Part shown: positions 28,985 to 37,581 of the stretch, one piece after another | Layout of the letters: each line of letters begins with the position of its first letter | How positions within the stretch are numbered: position 1 is the first letter of the stretch | NCBI GenBank assembly: GCA_024229515.1 | Contig: JAAESI010000277.1 | Span: 80,911 to 144,910, forward strand | Source: Pseudomonadota bacterium | GTDB taxonomy: Bacteria > Myxococcota_A > UBA796 > UBA9615 | Direction: 5' to 3' | DNA: 64,000 bases | Notes under the pieces: generated by a model | Databases searched by the model: none | Told to the model about the DNA's origin: nothing | Seen by the model: only the letters and a program-made list of their open reading frames with translations | Position numbers and translations under genes: made by a program

Positions 28985-30321
28985 ACGCCGACGGGGCGGC
29001 GGCCGACGGACCAGTAGGCGAAGCCGAGCTCAGCCATGTGGTCGGGGTCGTAGATGTTCCGACCGTCGAACACCACCGGGGTCCCCATCCGCTCCTTCAT
29101 CTCCTCGAAGTCGGGGCTGCGGAACTCGCTCCACTCGGTGCAGATGACGAGCGCGTCGGCGCCGTCGAGCGCGGCCATGTCGCCCTCGGCGAAGTCGATG
29201 CGATCACCGAGCTGGGCGCGGGCGTGGTCCATCGCGACCGGGTCGTAGGCGACGACGGACGCTCCCTTGCCGAGCAGCCAGTCGATGATCGTGAGGCTGG
29301 GCGCCTCCCGAATGTCGTCGGTCCGCGGCTTGAACGAGATCCCCCACAGGGCGATCCGCTTGCCCGCGAGGTCGCCGCCGTAGTGGCGGTCGAGCTTGCT
29401 CACGAACTGCTGGCGCTGGCGCTGGTTCACCTCGTGCACCGACGTCAGCAGCTGCGTCGGGGTGTCGCTCTCCAGCCCCATGGAGACGCACGCGAGCACG
29501 TCCTTGGGGAAGCAGGAGCCGCCGTAGCCGAGCCCCGGGTAGAGGAACTGGTCGCCGATGCGGGTGTCGCTGCACATGCCCGTGCGCACGTTGCCGATCT
29601 CGGCCCCGTAGGCCTCGCACAGGTTCGCGATCTCGTTGATGAAGCTGATCTTCGTCGCGAGCATCGCGTTGGAGGCGTACTTCACCATCTCCGCGGACGG
29701 GATATCCATGATCAGGATCGGCTTGCCGCGCCGCACGTACGGCTTGTACAGCTCGGTCATGGCGTCGCCGACGGCCTCGTCATCCACGCCCACGACCACG
29801 CGGTCGGGCTTGTAGAAGTCCCGGATGGCGTCGCCCTCTTTGAGGAACTCGGGGTTGCTCGCCATCGCGAACCGCCGCTCCGTCACCTCCTGGATCGCGC
29901 CCCGGACCTTCGCGTTGGTTCCCACCGGCACGGTCGACTTGACCACCACGATGGGGGGCAGCGTGCCGTCGGGGGCCTCGCCGCGGGCCGCGAGGGCCGC
30001 GCCGATGTCCCGCGCCGCGGCCATCACGTACTTCAGGTCGGCCCGCCCCATCTCGTCGCTGGGGGTGCCCACGCAGATGAACATGGCATCGGCGTTGGCG
30101 TAGGCCTCGGCCTTGTCGGTCGTGAAGGTGAGCCGTCCGGCGGCGACGTTGCGTTCGATCAGCTCGTCCAGGCCGGGCTCGTAGATCGGGCTGATGCCGT
30201 CCTTGAGCTTGGCGACCTTGGCTTCGTCCAGGTCCAGACAGACCACGTCGTTGCCCGTGTTGGCGAAGCAAGTTCCACTGACCAGGCCGACGTAGCCCGT
30301 TCCTACCACCGTGATGCGCAT
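28981..30321 (-). CDS. ugd: UDP-glucose 6-dehydrogenase
   Basis: 446 residues, normal length for the family. It oxidises UDP-glucose to UDP-glucuronate with two NAD+. The N-terminal NAD motif is VVGTGYVGLVSG (residues 5-16). The catalytic Cys is in YGGSCFPKD (about 265). The substrate-binding motif SNPEFLKEGDAI and the dimer helix region KYASNAMLATKISFINE are present. The C-terminal UDP-binding domain has WGISFKPRTDD. The gene follows the UDP-glucuronate decarboxylase gene by 38 bases on the same strand, so the pair supplies UDP-glucuronate and UDP-xylose for polysaccharide. Confidence 0.95.
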   Translation of the reverse strand: MRITVVGTGYVGLVSGTCFANTGNDVVCLDLDEAKVAKLKDGISPIYEPGLDELIERNVAAGRLTFTTDKAEAYANADAMFICVGTPSDEMGRADLKYVMAAARDIGAALAARGEAPDGTLPPIVVVKSTVPVGTNAKVRGAIQEVTERRFAMASNPEFLKEGDAIRDFYKPDRVVVGVDDEAVGDAMTELYKPYVRRGKPILIMDIPSAEMVKYASNAMLATKISFINEIANLCEAYGAEIGNVRTGMCSDTRIGDQFLYPGLGYGGSCFPKDVLACVSMGLESDTPTQLLTSVHEVNQRQRQQFVSKLDRHYGGDLAGKRIALWGISFKPRTDDIREAPSLTIIDWLLGKGASVVAYDPVAMDHARAQLGDRIDFAEGDMAALDGADALVICTEWSEFRSPDFEEMKERMGTPVVFDGRNIYDPDHMAELGFAYWSVGRRPVGV

Positions 30322-30359
30322 CGAGACTCCCTGAGGGCCGGGGAGTGTAGCCGACGCCC

Positions 30360-31295
30360 TCAGGCGGTGCGGAGCAGTTCGTCGAAGTAGGCGATCGTCC
30401 GCTCAAGCCCTTGCTCCAACTGCACCGTCGGCTCCCAGTCCAGGAGCTGTCGGGCCTTCGTGATGTCGGGCCTACGCCGGACGGGGTCGTCCGGCGGGAG
30501 GGGGCGGGAGACGAGGGGGCTGGAGCTGCCGGTGAGCTCGAGGACCAGCTCGGCGAGCTGGCGGATGGTGAACTCCACGGGGTTGCCCAGGTTGACCGGC
30601 CCGATGGCGTCGTCCTGGGCCATCATCCGGGTCGCGCCCTCGACCAGGTCGTCGATGTAGCAGAAGGCCCGGGTCTGGCTCCCGTCGCCGTACACCTCCA
30701 GCGGCTCGCCCTGGAGCGCCCGCACCACGAAGTTGCTCACCACCCGACCGTCGTCTGCGATCATCCTCGGCCCGTAGGTGTTGAAGATGCGGATCACGCG
30801 GATGTCGACGCCGTTCTGCCGGTGGTAGTCGAAGCAGAGCGTCTCCGCGACGCGCTTGCCCTCGTCGTAGCAGCTGCGGGGCCCGATCGGGTTGACGTGC
30901 CCCCAGTACTCCTCGTGCTGGGGGTGGACCTGGGGATCGCCGTACACCTCGGACGTGGACGCATGCAGCAGCCGCGCCTTCACCCGCTTGGCGAGGCCCA
31001 GCATGTTGATGGTCCCCATCACGTTCGTCTTGACGGTCTTGACCGGGTTGTACTGGTAGTGGACCGGGGAGGCGGGGCAGGCGAAGTGGAACACCCGGTC
31101 GACCTCGAGGAGGATCGGCTGGATGACGTCGTGCCGCACGACCTCGAAGTCGCGGTGGTCCAGCAGGTGGCGGATGTGGGTCCGGCGCCCGGTGTAGAAG
31201 TTGTCGAGGCAGATCACCTCGTTCCCGTCCGCGAGGAGACGCTCGCAGAGGTGGCTGCCGATGAATCCGGCTCCGCCGGTGACGAGGGTACGCAC
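30360..31295 (-). CDS. uxs: UDP-glucuronate decarboxylase (UDP-xylose synthase)
   Basis: 311 residues starting with GTG at 31295. It is an extended SDR with TGGAGFIGSH (residues 6-15). The family hallmarks TSEVYGDPQVHPQ (Ser/Thr and active-site Glu region), YWGHVNPIGPRSCYDEGKR (catalytic Tyr/Lys) and RIFNTYGPRM are complete. It converts UDP-glucuronate to UDP-xylose. The gene begins 17 bases after the antiporter gene and leads into ugd, so these genes are probably one transcript. Confidence 0.92.
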   Translation of the reverse strand: MRTLVTGGAGFIGSHLCERLLADGNEVICLDNFYTGRRTHIRHLLDHRDFEVVRHDVIQPILLEVDRVFHFACPASPVHYQYNPVKTVKTNVMGTINMLGLAKRVKARLLHASTSEVYGDPQVHPQHEEYWGHVNPIGPRSCYDEGKRVAETLCFDYHRQNGVDIRVIRIFNTYGPRMIADDGRVVSNFVVRALQGEPLEVYGDGSQTRAFCYIDDLVEGATRMMAQDDAIGPVNLGNPVEFTIRQLAELVLELTGSSSPLVSRPLPPDDPVRRRPDITKARQLLDWEPTVQLEQGLERTIAYFDELLRTA

Positions 31296-31312
31296 GACCG
31301 GAGTCTAGACGG

Positions 31313-33055
31313 TCAGCGATCGAGTCGTTTGCCGACCCCGAAGGCGATCGCCACGAGCAGGCCCGCTCCCACCATCAGGCAGACCCCCGGAGGCAGGCCC
31401 GCGGCGGCTGGCAGGTAGCCCGCGCCGACGGCGACCGCCATCACGGTCACGGCGTACGGGGCCTGCGTCTTGACGTGGTCCATGTGGTCCGAGCCGGCGG
31501 CCGTCGAGCTCAGGATCGTCGTGTCGCTGATCGGGGAGCAGTGGTCTCCGAAGATGGCGCCGTCCAGCACCGCCCCGATGGTCATGATCACCATGACGAC
31601 GGCGGCCGCGTCGGGGTCGGTGCCGGCCGCTTCGGCCGCGGCGCGTCCGGTGGCGGCGGCCAGTTCGATCACGATCGGCAGCAGGATCCCCATCGTCGAC
31701 CACGACGAACCGGTCGCGAAGGAGACGAAGCAGGCGGCGAAGAAGAGCCCCGCGGGCAGCAGCATGGGGTTGGCGAAGCGGCTGAACGCGGCCATGTATT
31801 CGCGGGTCCCGAGGTCCGCGCAGACGGCCGACATCGCCCACGCCAGGAGCAGAATCGAGACGGCCATCATCATCGCCTGGGAGCCCGACACCGACGCCGC
31901 GACGGCCTCGCGCGGGGTCAGCAGCTTCTCCCCCACGGCGAGCAGGAACGCCACCGCGGCGCCCGCCAGCGACGCGACCAACAGCAGCGTCACGTTGGCG
32001 TACCCGACGCCCTCCAGGATCGCGCGCAGGTGATCGAACCCGGCCAGCCCCTGGTGGGCCGTGGCGTGGGCCACCTCACCGCGGCTGAAGAACAGGAAGA
32101 GGATGGTCCCCAGGGTCACCAGGATCGGCAGCACGGCGATGTGAGCGCGGTGGGGGATGCCCGGCTTGGGCTCGCTGTCGACGGTGGAGGCAGCCGACAT
32201 GGGGCGGGAGCCGGGGCGGAACACGGCGCCGGTCCGGTAGGCCCGCTGCTCGGCCTTCAGCATGGGGCCGAAGTCGCGGCTGGTGGCGCAGATCACGCCC
32301 ACGAAGATCAGGGTGAACACGCAGTAGAAGCGGAACGGCAGCGTCTGGATGAAGACCGCGTAGCCGGCCCCCTCGTCCATGCCGATGATGCCGAGCTGGT
32401 CGCTGAACTGGCTGATCTCGAACGCCACCCAGGTGGACAGGATCGACAGGCCGGCCACCGGCGCGGCGGTCGAATCGACGATCCACGCGAGCTTCTCCCG
32501 GCTGACCCTCATGCGGTCGGCCAGGGGGCGCATCGAGCCGCCGACGACGAGGGTGTTGGCGTAGTCGTCGAAGAAGATGGTCAGCCCCATCGCCCACGTC
32601 GCCAGCCGTGTGGAGCGCGCCGACCGGGCCAGCACCACGAACCGGTCCGCGACCCCGGCCATGCCGCCCGCCCGAATGGCGATGGCGACCATGCCCACGA
32701 GCGCGAAGACGAACCCGATGACGGCGACGCTGAAGGACTGCAGCTCGCCCGCGGCAGGGTCGTAGATGGAGTTGGTGAAGACGTACTTCCAGGCGACGTC
32801 GAACACCCCCACGAAGGGGGACGCGAGTCCGGCGCCGGCGTCGTACGCGACCATCGCGGCGCCCAGCCAGACCCCGCCCAGCAGCGGGAGCACGGCGCGG
32901 CCCGTGGCGAAGGCCAACGAGATGGCGAAGACGGCGGGGAGGAGGGTCCGGGGACCGGCGCCATCGGGCGCCGCGGGGAGGACCAGGAGGATCAGCGGCA
33001 GCAGCGCGGCGGCTGCCAATCGGAGTTTCAGGGCTCGGGGGCTCGGCTCGCTCAC
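31313..33055 (-). CDS. nhaC: NhaC-family Na+/H+ antiporter-like transporter
   Basis: 580 residues from GTG at 33055, with about 12-13 membrane segments. Two inverted halves carry the family motifs GLTIFFDDYANTLVVGGSMRPL (about 155-176) and GDHCSPISDTTILSSTAAGSDHMDHV (C-terminal half). NhaC proteins exchange Na+ for protons; close relatives may carry amino or dicarboxylic acids instead. It lies 13 bases after the TPR-like gene and 17 before the uxs gene, which suggests a four-gene transcript. A link to nucleotide-sugar synthesis is not obvious. Confidence 0.85.
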   Translation of the reverse strand: MSEPSPRALKLRLAAAALLPLILLVLPAAPDGAGPRTLLPAVFAISLAFATGRAVLPLLGGVWLGAAMVAYDAGAGLASPFVGVFDVAWKYVFTNSIYDPAAGELQSFSVAVIGFVFALVGMVAIAIRAGGMAGVADRFVVLARSARSTRLATWAMGLTIFFDDYANTLVVGGSMRPLADRMRVSREKLAWIVDSTAAPVAGLSILSTWVAFEISQFSDQLGIIGMDEGAGYAVFIQTLPFRFYCVFTLIFVGVICATSRDFGPMLKAEQRAYRTGAVFRPGSRPMSAASTVDSEPKPGIPHRAHIAVLPILVTLGTILFLFFSRGEVAHATAHQGLAGFDHLRAILEGVGYANVTLLLVASLAGAAVAFLLAVGEKLLTPREAVAASVSGSQAMMMAVSILLLAWAMSAVCADLGTREYMAAFSRFANPMLLPAGLFFAACFVSFATGSSWSTMGILLPIVIELAAATGRAAAEAAGTDPDAAAVVMVIMTIGAVLDGAIFGDHCSPISDTTILSSTAAGSDHMDHVKTQAPYAVTVMAVAVGAGYLPAAAGLPPGVCLMVGAGLLVAIAFGVGKRLDR

Positions 33056-33068
33056 CGGGCCCGCGAAT

Positions 33069-33806
33069 CTACCTGTACATGGACTTCTTGGCCCCCTTGG
33101 CGGAACCGGCGGTGGAGACGCCCGCGAGCTTCATCATCACCTTCTGGGAGGGCTTCTCGAGGTGGAAGTTCCACCACGCGTCGCCGAACTGCCACATCTG
33201 CAGGTCCTGGCCGTTCTGGAGCCGGACCAGGTTGGTGGAGATGGCTTCGGCCTTGGGCGCCTTGGCCTTGCCCGCGATCAGGGTCGCGCGGGCGCCGTCG
33301 CGGTCCTTGAGCTTGACCTGCATGTAGGCCTTCAGGCCGTACAGCATCTCCTCCTTCTTGTTCGAGGCGATGGCGTCGTCGAGGATCTTGAAGGCCTGCT
33401 CCGGCTTGTGCTTGCGGAACCAGAAGGAGGCGAGCATGCCCTTGGCGACCCAGTGGCGGACCCAGGCCTTCTCCAGCAGCGGCTGCGCCTTGTCGAAGTC
33501 CTTCTGCATGTAGTGCAGGGAGCCGACCTGGCCGTCGAGCTGGCCGCGCAGAAGGAACACCCACTTGGCGTGCTCGTAGCCCCCATCGAGCATGCGGATC
33601 GCGTTCTCGATCCGGTTCTGCTGAACCTCGCCCTGCATCTTCATCATCAGGGCCTCCACCTTCTTGCTGTGGCTTCGTGCGAGCAAGAAGTAGCAGCCCG
33701 CGAACACGGCGATCGCGGGAAGGAAGGCGTACCCGGGCTTGAGCGGGACCGCGATGGCGGCAAACGCGATGAGCGACGAGGCGAGGGCTACGAGGAGGCT
33801 GTACAT
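33069..33806 (-). CDS. TPR-like membrane-anchored protein
   Basis: 245 residues from the ATG at 33806. Two hydrophobic segments at residues 4-24 and 28-44 anchor it. The rest is helical with degenerate TPR units (for example SLHYMQKDFDKAQPLLEKAW and KHKPEQAFKILDDAIASNKK). The C-terminus is basic. It probably serves as a protein-interaction scaffold on the cytoplasmic side. It diverges from the FadR-type regulator across 48 bases and precedes the antiporter gene, so it may be the first gene of the operon that this regulator controls. Confidence 0.7.
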   Translation of the reverse strand: MYSLLVALASSLIAFAAIAVPLKPGYAFLPAIAVFAGCYFLLARSHSKKVEALMMKMQGEVQQNRIENAIRMLDGGYEHAKWVFLLRGQLDGQVGSLHYMQKDFDKAQPLLEKAWVRHWVAKGMLASFWFRKHKPEQAFKILDDAIASNKKEEMLYGLKAYMQVKLKDRDGARATLIAGKAKAPKAEAISTNLVRLQNGQDLQMWQFGDAWWNFHLEKPSQKVMMKLAGVSTAGSAKGAKKSMYR

Positions 33807-33854
33807 GGCGGGGCGTAGGTAACACGCCCTCGGGGTCGATACAATCACGTCCTC

Positions 33855-34580
33855 ATGCCGCTGGACCTGCAACGCATCACCAAGAAGGCGATCAGTGAAT
33901 CGGTCGCCGAGCAACTTCGCCTCCAGATCCTCCGCGGGGAGGTCAAACCGGGGGAGCGGCTTCCGCCCGAACGCGAGCTTGCGCCCGCCTTCGGAACCAA
34001 CCGGAACACCCTCCGCGAGGCCATCCGTTCGCTGGAGACGCAAGGTCTGGTGACGGTCCGCCAGGGCGACGGCGTGCGGGTGGCGGACTTCCGCACCAGC
34101 GGCGCGCTGTCCCTGCTTCCGGACCTGCTGCGCATCAGCAGCGGGGAGGAGCGCAAGCGGCTGGTGCGCGACGTGCTGACGATGCGGCGGCGCATGGCCG
34201 TGGAGGTGGCGGGCCTCGCCGCCGAGCGAGCCAAGCCCGGCGCGGTGACCAAGATGCGTGGCCTCGTCGCCGACCAGCGGCGCCACGACGGCGACCTGCT
34301 GCTGACCCTGCAGACGGACCTGGAGCTCTACGGAGCGATGGTGGAGGCGGCCGACAGCGTCATCGCGTCGCTGCTGTTCTCGACCCTGACCCGGCTCGCT
34401 CAGGCCTGCCTGGAGCTGATCCCGGCGCTGCTGTTCGTGCACCCCGACTACGTCACCTCGATGGACGCGGTCGTCGACGCGATCGAAGCAGGCAAGATCG
34501 AGGGCGCACGCGAAGCGCTTGAAGCGCTCCTGGGCCGAACCGACAAAGAGCTGCTGATCCGACTCGATGAGTGGGGCTGA
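33855..34580 (+). CDS. GntR/FadR-family transcriptional regulator
   Basis: 241 residues. The N-terminal winged helix is typical of GntR (VAEQLRLQILRGEVKPGERLPPERELAPAFGTNRNTLREAIRSLETQGLV split across residues 17-66; recognition helix in NRNTLREAIRSL). The all-helical C-terminal domain (about 90-235) is of the FCD/FadR type, which binds acyl-CoA or organic acids. Proteins of this family often control the divergent gene, here the TPR-like/nhaC/uxs/ugd unit. The intergenic 48 bases would hold both promoters and the operator. Confidence 0.88.
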   Translation: MPLDLQRITKKAISESVAEQLRLQILRGEVKPGERLPPERELAPAFGTNRNTLREAIRSLETQGLVTVRQGDGVRVADFRTSGALSLLPDLLRISSGEERKRLVRDVLTMRRRMAVEVAGLAAERAKPGAVTKMRGLVADQRRHDGDLLLTLQTDLELYGAMVEAADSVIASLLFSTLTRLAQACLELIPALLFVHPDYVTSMDAVVDAIEAGKIEGAREALEALLGRTDKELLIRLDEWG

Positions 34581-34595
34581 GGCTCCCTAAGGTCT

Positions 34596-37214
34596 CTAAG
34601 GGGCGATCGCCAATCCACCTTCCGCTGTGATGAAGTAGACCGGATCGGGCTCGCGGTACATCGCCGGGCTCTCCAGCGAGAAGCCGCCGAGCTCCGGCAG
34701 CGGGATGCCGCCCAGCTCGTCCAGCGCGCCGGTGACCTCCGGGATGATGAGCTCCACGACGGCGTCCATCAGGTTCTCGGTGACCTCACCGTTGAGCTCC
34801 GGCCAGTCGCTGGTCACGAAGTCCATGATGATGACGGGCGGCTCGAGGTTGAACTCGATGTTGCCGTCGGGGTCGAAGTCGAGGCTCGCCTCCGCCGTCA
34901 GGGTCACCGCCAGCTGCATCATCAGCCCGTAGGTGCCACCGGGGTCGCCGTAGACGTTCACGAGCATGTCGCCGAGGCCGAGCTCCAGCAGGCCGCTGGG
35001 GCCGGGGCCGACGACCGGCGGCAGCAGCGGCACGGTCTCGAACTCGATGGTGGTCAGCGGGAGGATGTCGCCCAGGCTCGACAGGTCGAGGCCGAGCTCG
35101 TCGCTCTCCATGGAGAAGTCGATGACCCCCGCCTGCCAGACCGCGTGCATCAGCTGGTTGGTGAAGTTGTCGCCCAATGAGATGGCGAAGTCGGGGCCTG
35201 CGCCGTAGGTCGGGATGTCGTAGTCGCTGCGCCGCCAGCTGCCGAGGGTCGGCGGGGCACCGGGGAGCGGCTCGGCCGCGGCGCTGCTCTCCAGCGCGAT
35301 GGTCATGCCGTCGTCGTCGATCTCGATGTTCTGCGGGAGCGCTGCGATCTCCAGCGTGGCCCCCAGCAGATCGATCTCCTGGACGATTTCCAGATCCGCG
35401 AACGCGGACTCCAACACGTCCGGCAGCGCAGCCTCGATGAGCGGCGGCAGGATGGCGTTGAAGATGGGCTCGAACAGGCCCAGCAGGAACGTCGAGACGT
35501 CGCCGAGGATGTCGCCGATGAGCCCGATGTCGGACAGGTCGACGAAGATGCCGCTGAGGCTCGCGTCGGTGTTGGCGAGCGTGACCTGGATGTCGTTGTT
35601 GGAGTCGACGTCCAGCCCCACGTCGGTGTCGAGGTAGATCTCGTCGACCCCCACGACCGCGTCGAAGCTGACCGAGGTGCTGTAGCAACCCAGGATGACG
35701 ACGCAGGCGCTGAAGACGCCGGTCGGCTCCAGGGTGACCGAGATGCCCGGGTCGCCGCCCGAGCCGATCAGGTCCATGGAGAAGCCGAGGTAGCCGTTGG
35801 GGAAGCCGCCGGTGGGGCCGTTCGGATCCAGGTCCATCTCCAGGTCGCCGATGTCGACGGCGGAGACGTTGAGCAGGAACTGGCCGCAGATCTCCACCAC
35901 CCAGAGGTCCAGGCAGTACGACGGCGAGGTGTAGACGTTGCCGAGCAGGCCCGCGCTGAGGGAGCCGGACTCGACCTCGTCCTCGATGAGCTGCTCGAGC
36001 ACGTCGATGGCGCCTTCGTTGAGGCGGGCGAGGATGCCATCCTCCTGGGGGTCGCCGATGGGGTTGAACTCGCCCCACAGGAACGTCTGGAAGTGGTCCG
36101 AGACGTTGTTGTCGCCGTCGGTGGCGACGACGGTGAGCTCGTTGAGGCCCTGCTCGGGGGTCATCTCGAAGGAGAAGAGGCCACCGGCCGCCAGCGTCGC
36201 CGACTCGCCGTTGATGAGCACGGAGGTGACGCCCGTCCAGGGGTCGCTGACCGAGCCGGTGACCGACACGGTCGGGCCGTCGGCGGACGGAATCTCAGCG
36301 CCGCGGGTGGGCGTGGTGACGCGAATCTGGGGACCGCTGGAGTCGACTAGCACCGGACCGTCCTCGTCGTACAGGCTGTACTCCGGGATGGTGCCGTTGA
36401 CGGTGAAGATGCCCTCGTTGTGGAAGCGGACGAAGTCGTCCCAGGCCTCGACCCCGGTGACGGGGTCGGCGCCGAGCTCGACGGGGTGGTCCGACTGGTT
36501 GCCGTACTCGTCCAGCACGACCGAGGTGACGATGACGCCCTGGCCCTTCTCCACGTCGTAGGAGCTGAGGCTGATGTCGAGGGAGACGGGGGGACCGGGC
36601 TCGACGACCACGCCGTCGTCGTCGGAGCCGCCGCCGGCGAGGGTGCCGGTGATGGTGTAGGAGCCGGCGTTGACGGCGACCAGCTCGTTGCCGGAGATGC
36701 TCGCGGCGGGGCTGGAGGACCACTCGACGGTGCCGGTGGTGGGGTTGCCGAACTCGTCGGTGATGACGGCGGTCAGGGTCACCGGCTGGCCGGCCTCGAC
36801 GATGGGGGGCTCGGCCTGGACCTGGATGTTGAGGGCGGGACCAGCGGTCACGTCGACCGAGGCGGAGCCGACCAGGGTCGTGCCGAGCACGTCGGTGGAG
36901 GCGAAGTAGGTGAACGTGTCGAACGCGGTGAAGCGGTACACGCCGTCGCCCTCGGCGATGACGCCGAGGGCGGGGGAGACCTCGGTGCGGATGTCGTAGG
37001 CGGAAGCGACGTCGTCGCCGTAGGGGTCGATCAGCGCGACGGTGAACGTGACCGGCTCGCCGGTGGTGGCGGCGGTGTGCGACGAGGTGACCTGAAGGTC
37101 GTAGTCGGCAGCCGTCCACGGCCCGGTGGGACGCAGCGCGATGGGCTCAACGTCGTTGGGGCAACCCGCGAGGGCGGGCAGCATCAGGGCCAGAGCAAGG
37201 AATCGAAGGCGCAT
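34596..37214 (-). CDS. Large lipoprotein with Ig-like repeats and a lipid-binding-like C-terminal half
   Basis: 872 residues. I chose the ATG at 37214 over one at 37226 because GGAG lies six bases before it. The signal is MRLRFLALALMLPALAGCPN. Residues 25-290 contain about three bacterial Ig-like domains (for example TAVITDEFGNPTTGTVEWS and TSVVLDEYGNQSDHPVELG). Another Ig-like unit follows at about 300-385. The second half (about 400-850) alternates amphipathic strands and helices (FEPIFNAILPPLIEAALPDVLESAF) with few Cys, a pattern seen in TULIP/BPI-type lipid-binding proteins. The latter is a guess from texture. It is probably an outer-membrane or periplasmic lipoprotein. Confidence 0.75.
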   Translation of the reverse strand: MRLRFLALALMLPALAGCPNDVEPIALRPTGPWTAADYDLQVTSSHTAATTGEPVTFTVALIDPYGDDVASAYDIRTEVSPALGVIAEGDGVYRFTAFDTFTYFASTDVLGTTLVGSASVDVTAGPALNIQVQAEPPIVEAGQPVTLTAVITDEFGNPTTGTVEWSSSPAASISGNELVAVNAGSYTITGTLAGGGSDDDGVVVEPGPPVSLDISLSSYDVEKGQGVIVTSVVLDEYGNQSDHPVELGADPVTGVEAWDDFVRFHNEGIFTVNGTIPEYSLYDEDGPVLVDSSGPQIRVTTPTRGAEIPSADGPTVSVTGSVSDPWTGVTSVLINGESATLAAGGLFSFEMTPEQGLNELTVVATDGDNNVSDHFQTFLWGEFNPIGDPQEDGILARLNEGAIDVLEQLIEDEVESGSLSAGLLGNVYTSPSYCLDLWVVEICGQFLLNVSAVDIGDLEMDLDPNGPTGGFPNGYLGFSMDLIGSGGDPGISVTLEPTGVFSACVVILGCYSTSVSFDAVVGVDEIYLDTDVGLDVDSNNDIQVTLANTDASLSGIFVDLSDIGLIGDILGDVSTFLLGLFEPIFNAILPPLIEAALPDVLESAFADLEIVQEIDLLGATLEIAALPQNIEIDDDGMTIALESSAAAEPLPGAPPTLGSWRRSDYDIPTYGAGPDFAISLGDNFTNQLMHAVWQAGVIDFSMESDELGLDLSSLGDILPLTTIEFETVPLLPPVVGPGPSGLLELGLGDMLVNVYGDPGGTYGLMMQLAVTLTAEASLDFDPDGNIEFNLEPPVIIMDFVTSDWPELNGEVTENLMDAVVELIIPEVTGALDELGGIPLPELGGFSLESPAMYREPDPVYFITAEGGLAIAP

Positions 37215-37320
37215 GCACCACTCCATCTGAACCGCACACAGCAGAACGGCGCGTTTGTATCACGGGCGCGCCCGCGTAGGGAGGGTTGTTCAAGGACCGA
37301 TCCGGGTCGCTAGAACGCAG

Positions 37321-37350
37321 ACGGGCCGACCCCGAGGGGTCGACCCGTCA
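37321..37350 (-). terminator. Hairpin downstream of lipoprotein copy 1
   Basis: ACGGGCCGACCCC (37321-37333) can pair with GGGTCGACCCGT (37338-37349), giving a stem of about 12 pairs with one mismatch and a tetraloop. It lies 20 bases beyond the stop of the 40-residue lipoprotein gene on the minus strand and likely ends its transcript. Confidence 0.55.
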
Positions 37351-37369
37351 TGAAGCAACGAAGCTTCGA

Positions 37370-37492
37370 CTACGCGGCCGAGTCGTCGTCGTCACCAGCG
37401 GAATCGTCATCATCAACGTGGCTGCAGCCAACGGTCAGGACGGTGGTGGAAACGAACATCATGCCCAGCAGGACGAGAATCATCTTCTTCAT
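37370..37492 (-). CDS. 40-residue Asp-rich lipoprotein, copy 1
   Basis: 40 residues: a lipoprotein signal (MKKMILVLLGMMFVSTTVLT, lipobox TVGC) followed by only 17 residues (SHVDDDDSAGDDDDSAA). It differs from the copy at 39036-39158 at two positions (V7I, M12L). The nucleotide sequences differ mostly at silent third positions, so selection keeps the protein. AAGGAG lies 8-10 bases before the start. The mature product would be a lipidated Cys with a short, highly acidic tail. Function is unknown. It is encoded on the strand opposite to copy 2 with the HExxH protein gene between them. Confidence 0.75.
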   Translation of the reverse strand: MKKMILVLLGMMFVSTTVLTVGCSHVDDDDSAGDDDDSAA

Positions 37493-37581
37493 GGCTAACT
37501 CCTTGCGCGTTCGGACCGGACGGTTTCAGCTTGTACAACGGGAACCGGTCCAATTCCCGAAACCGAGATGGGTATACGACC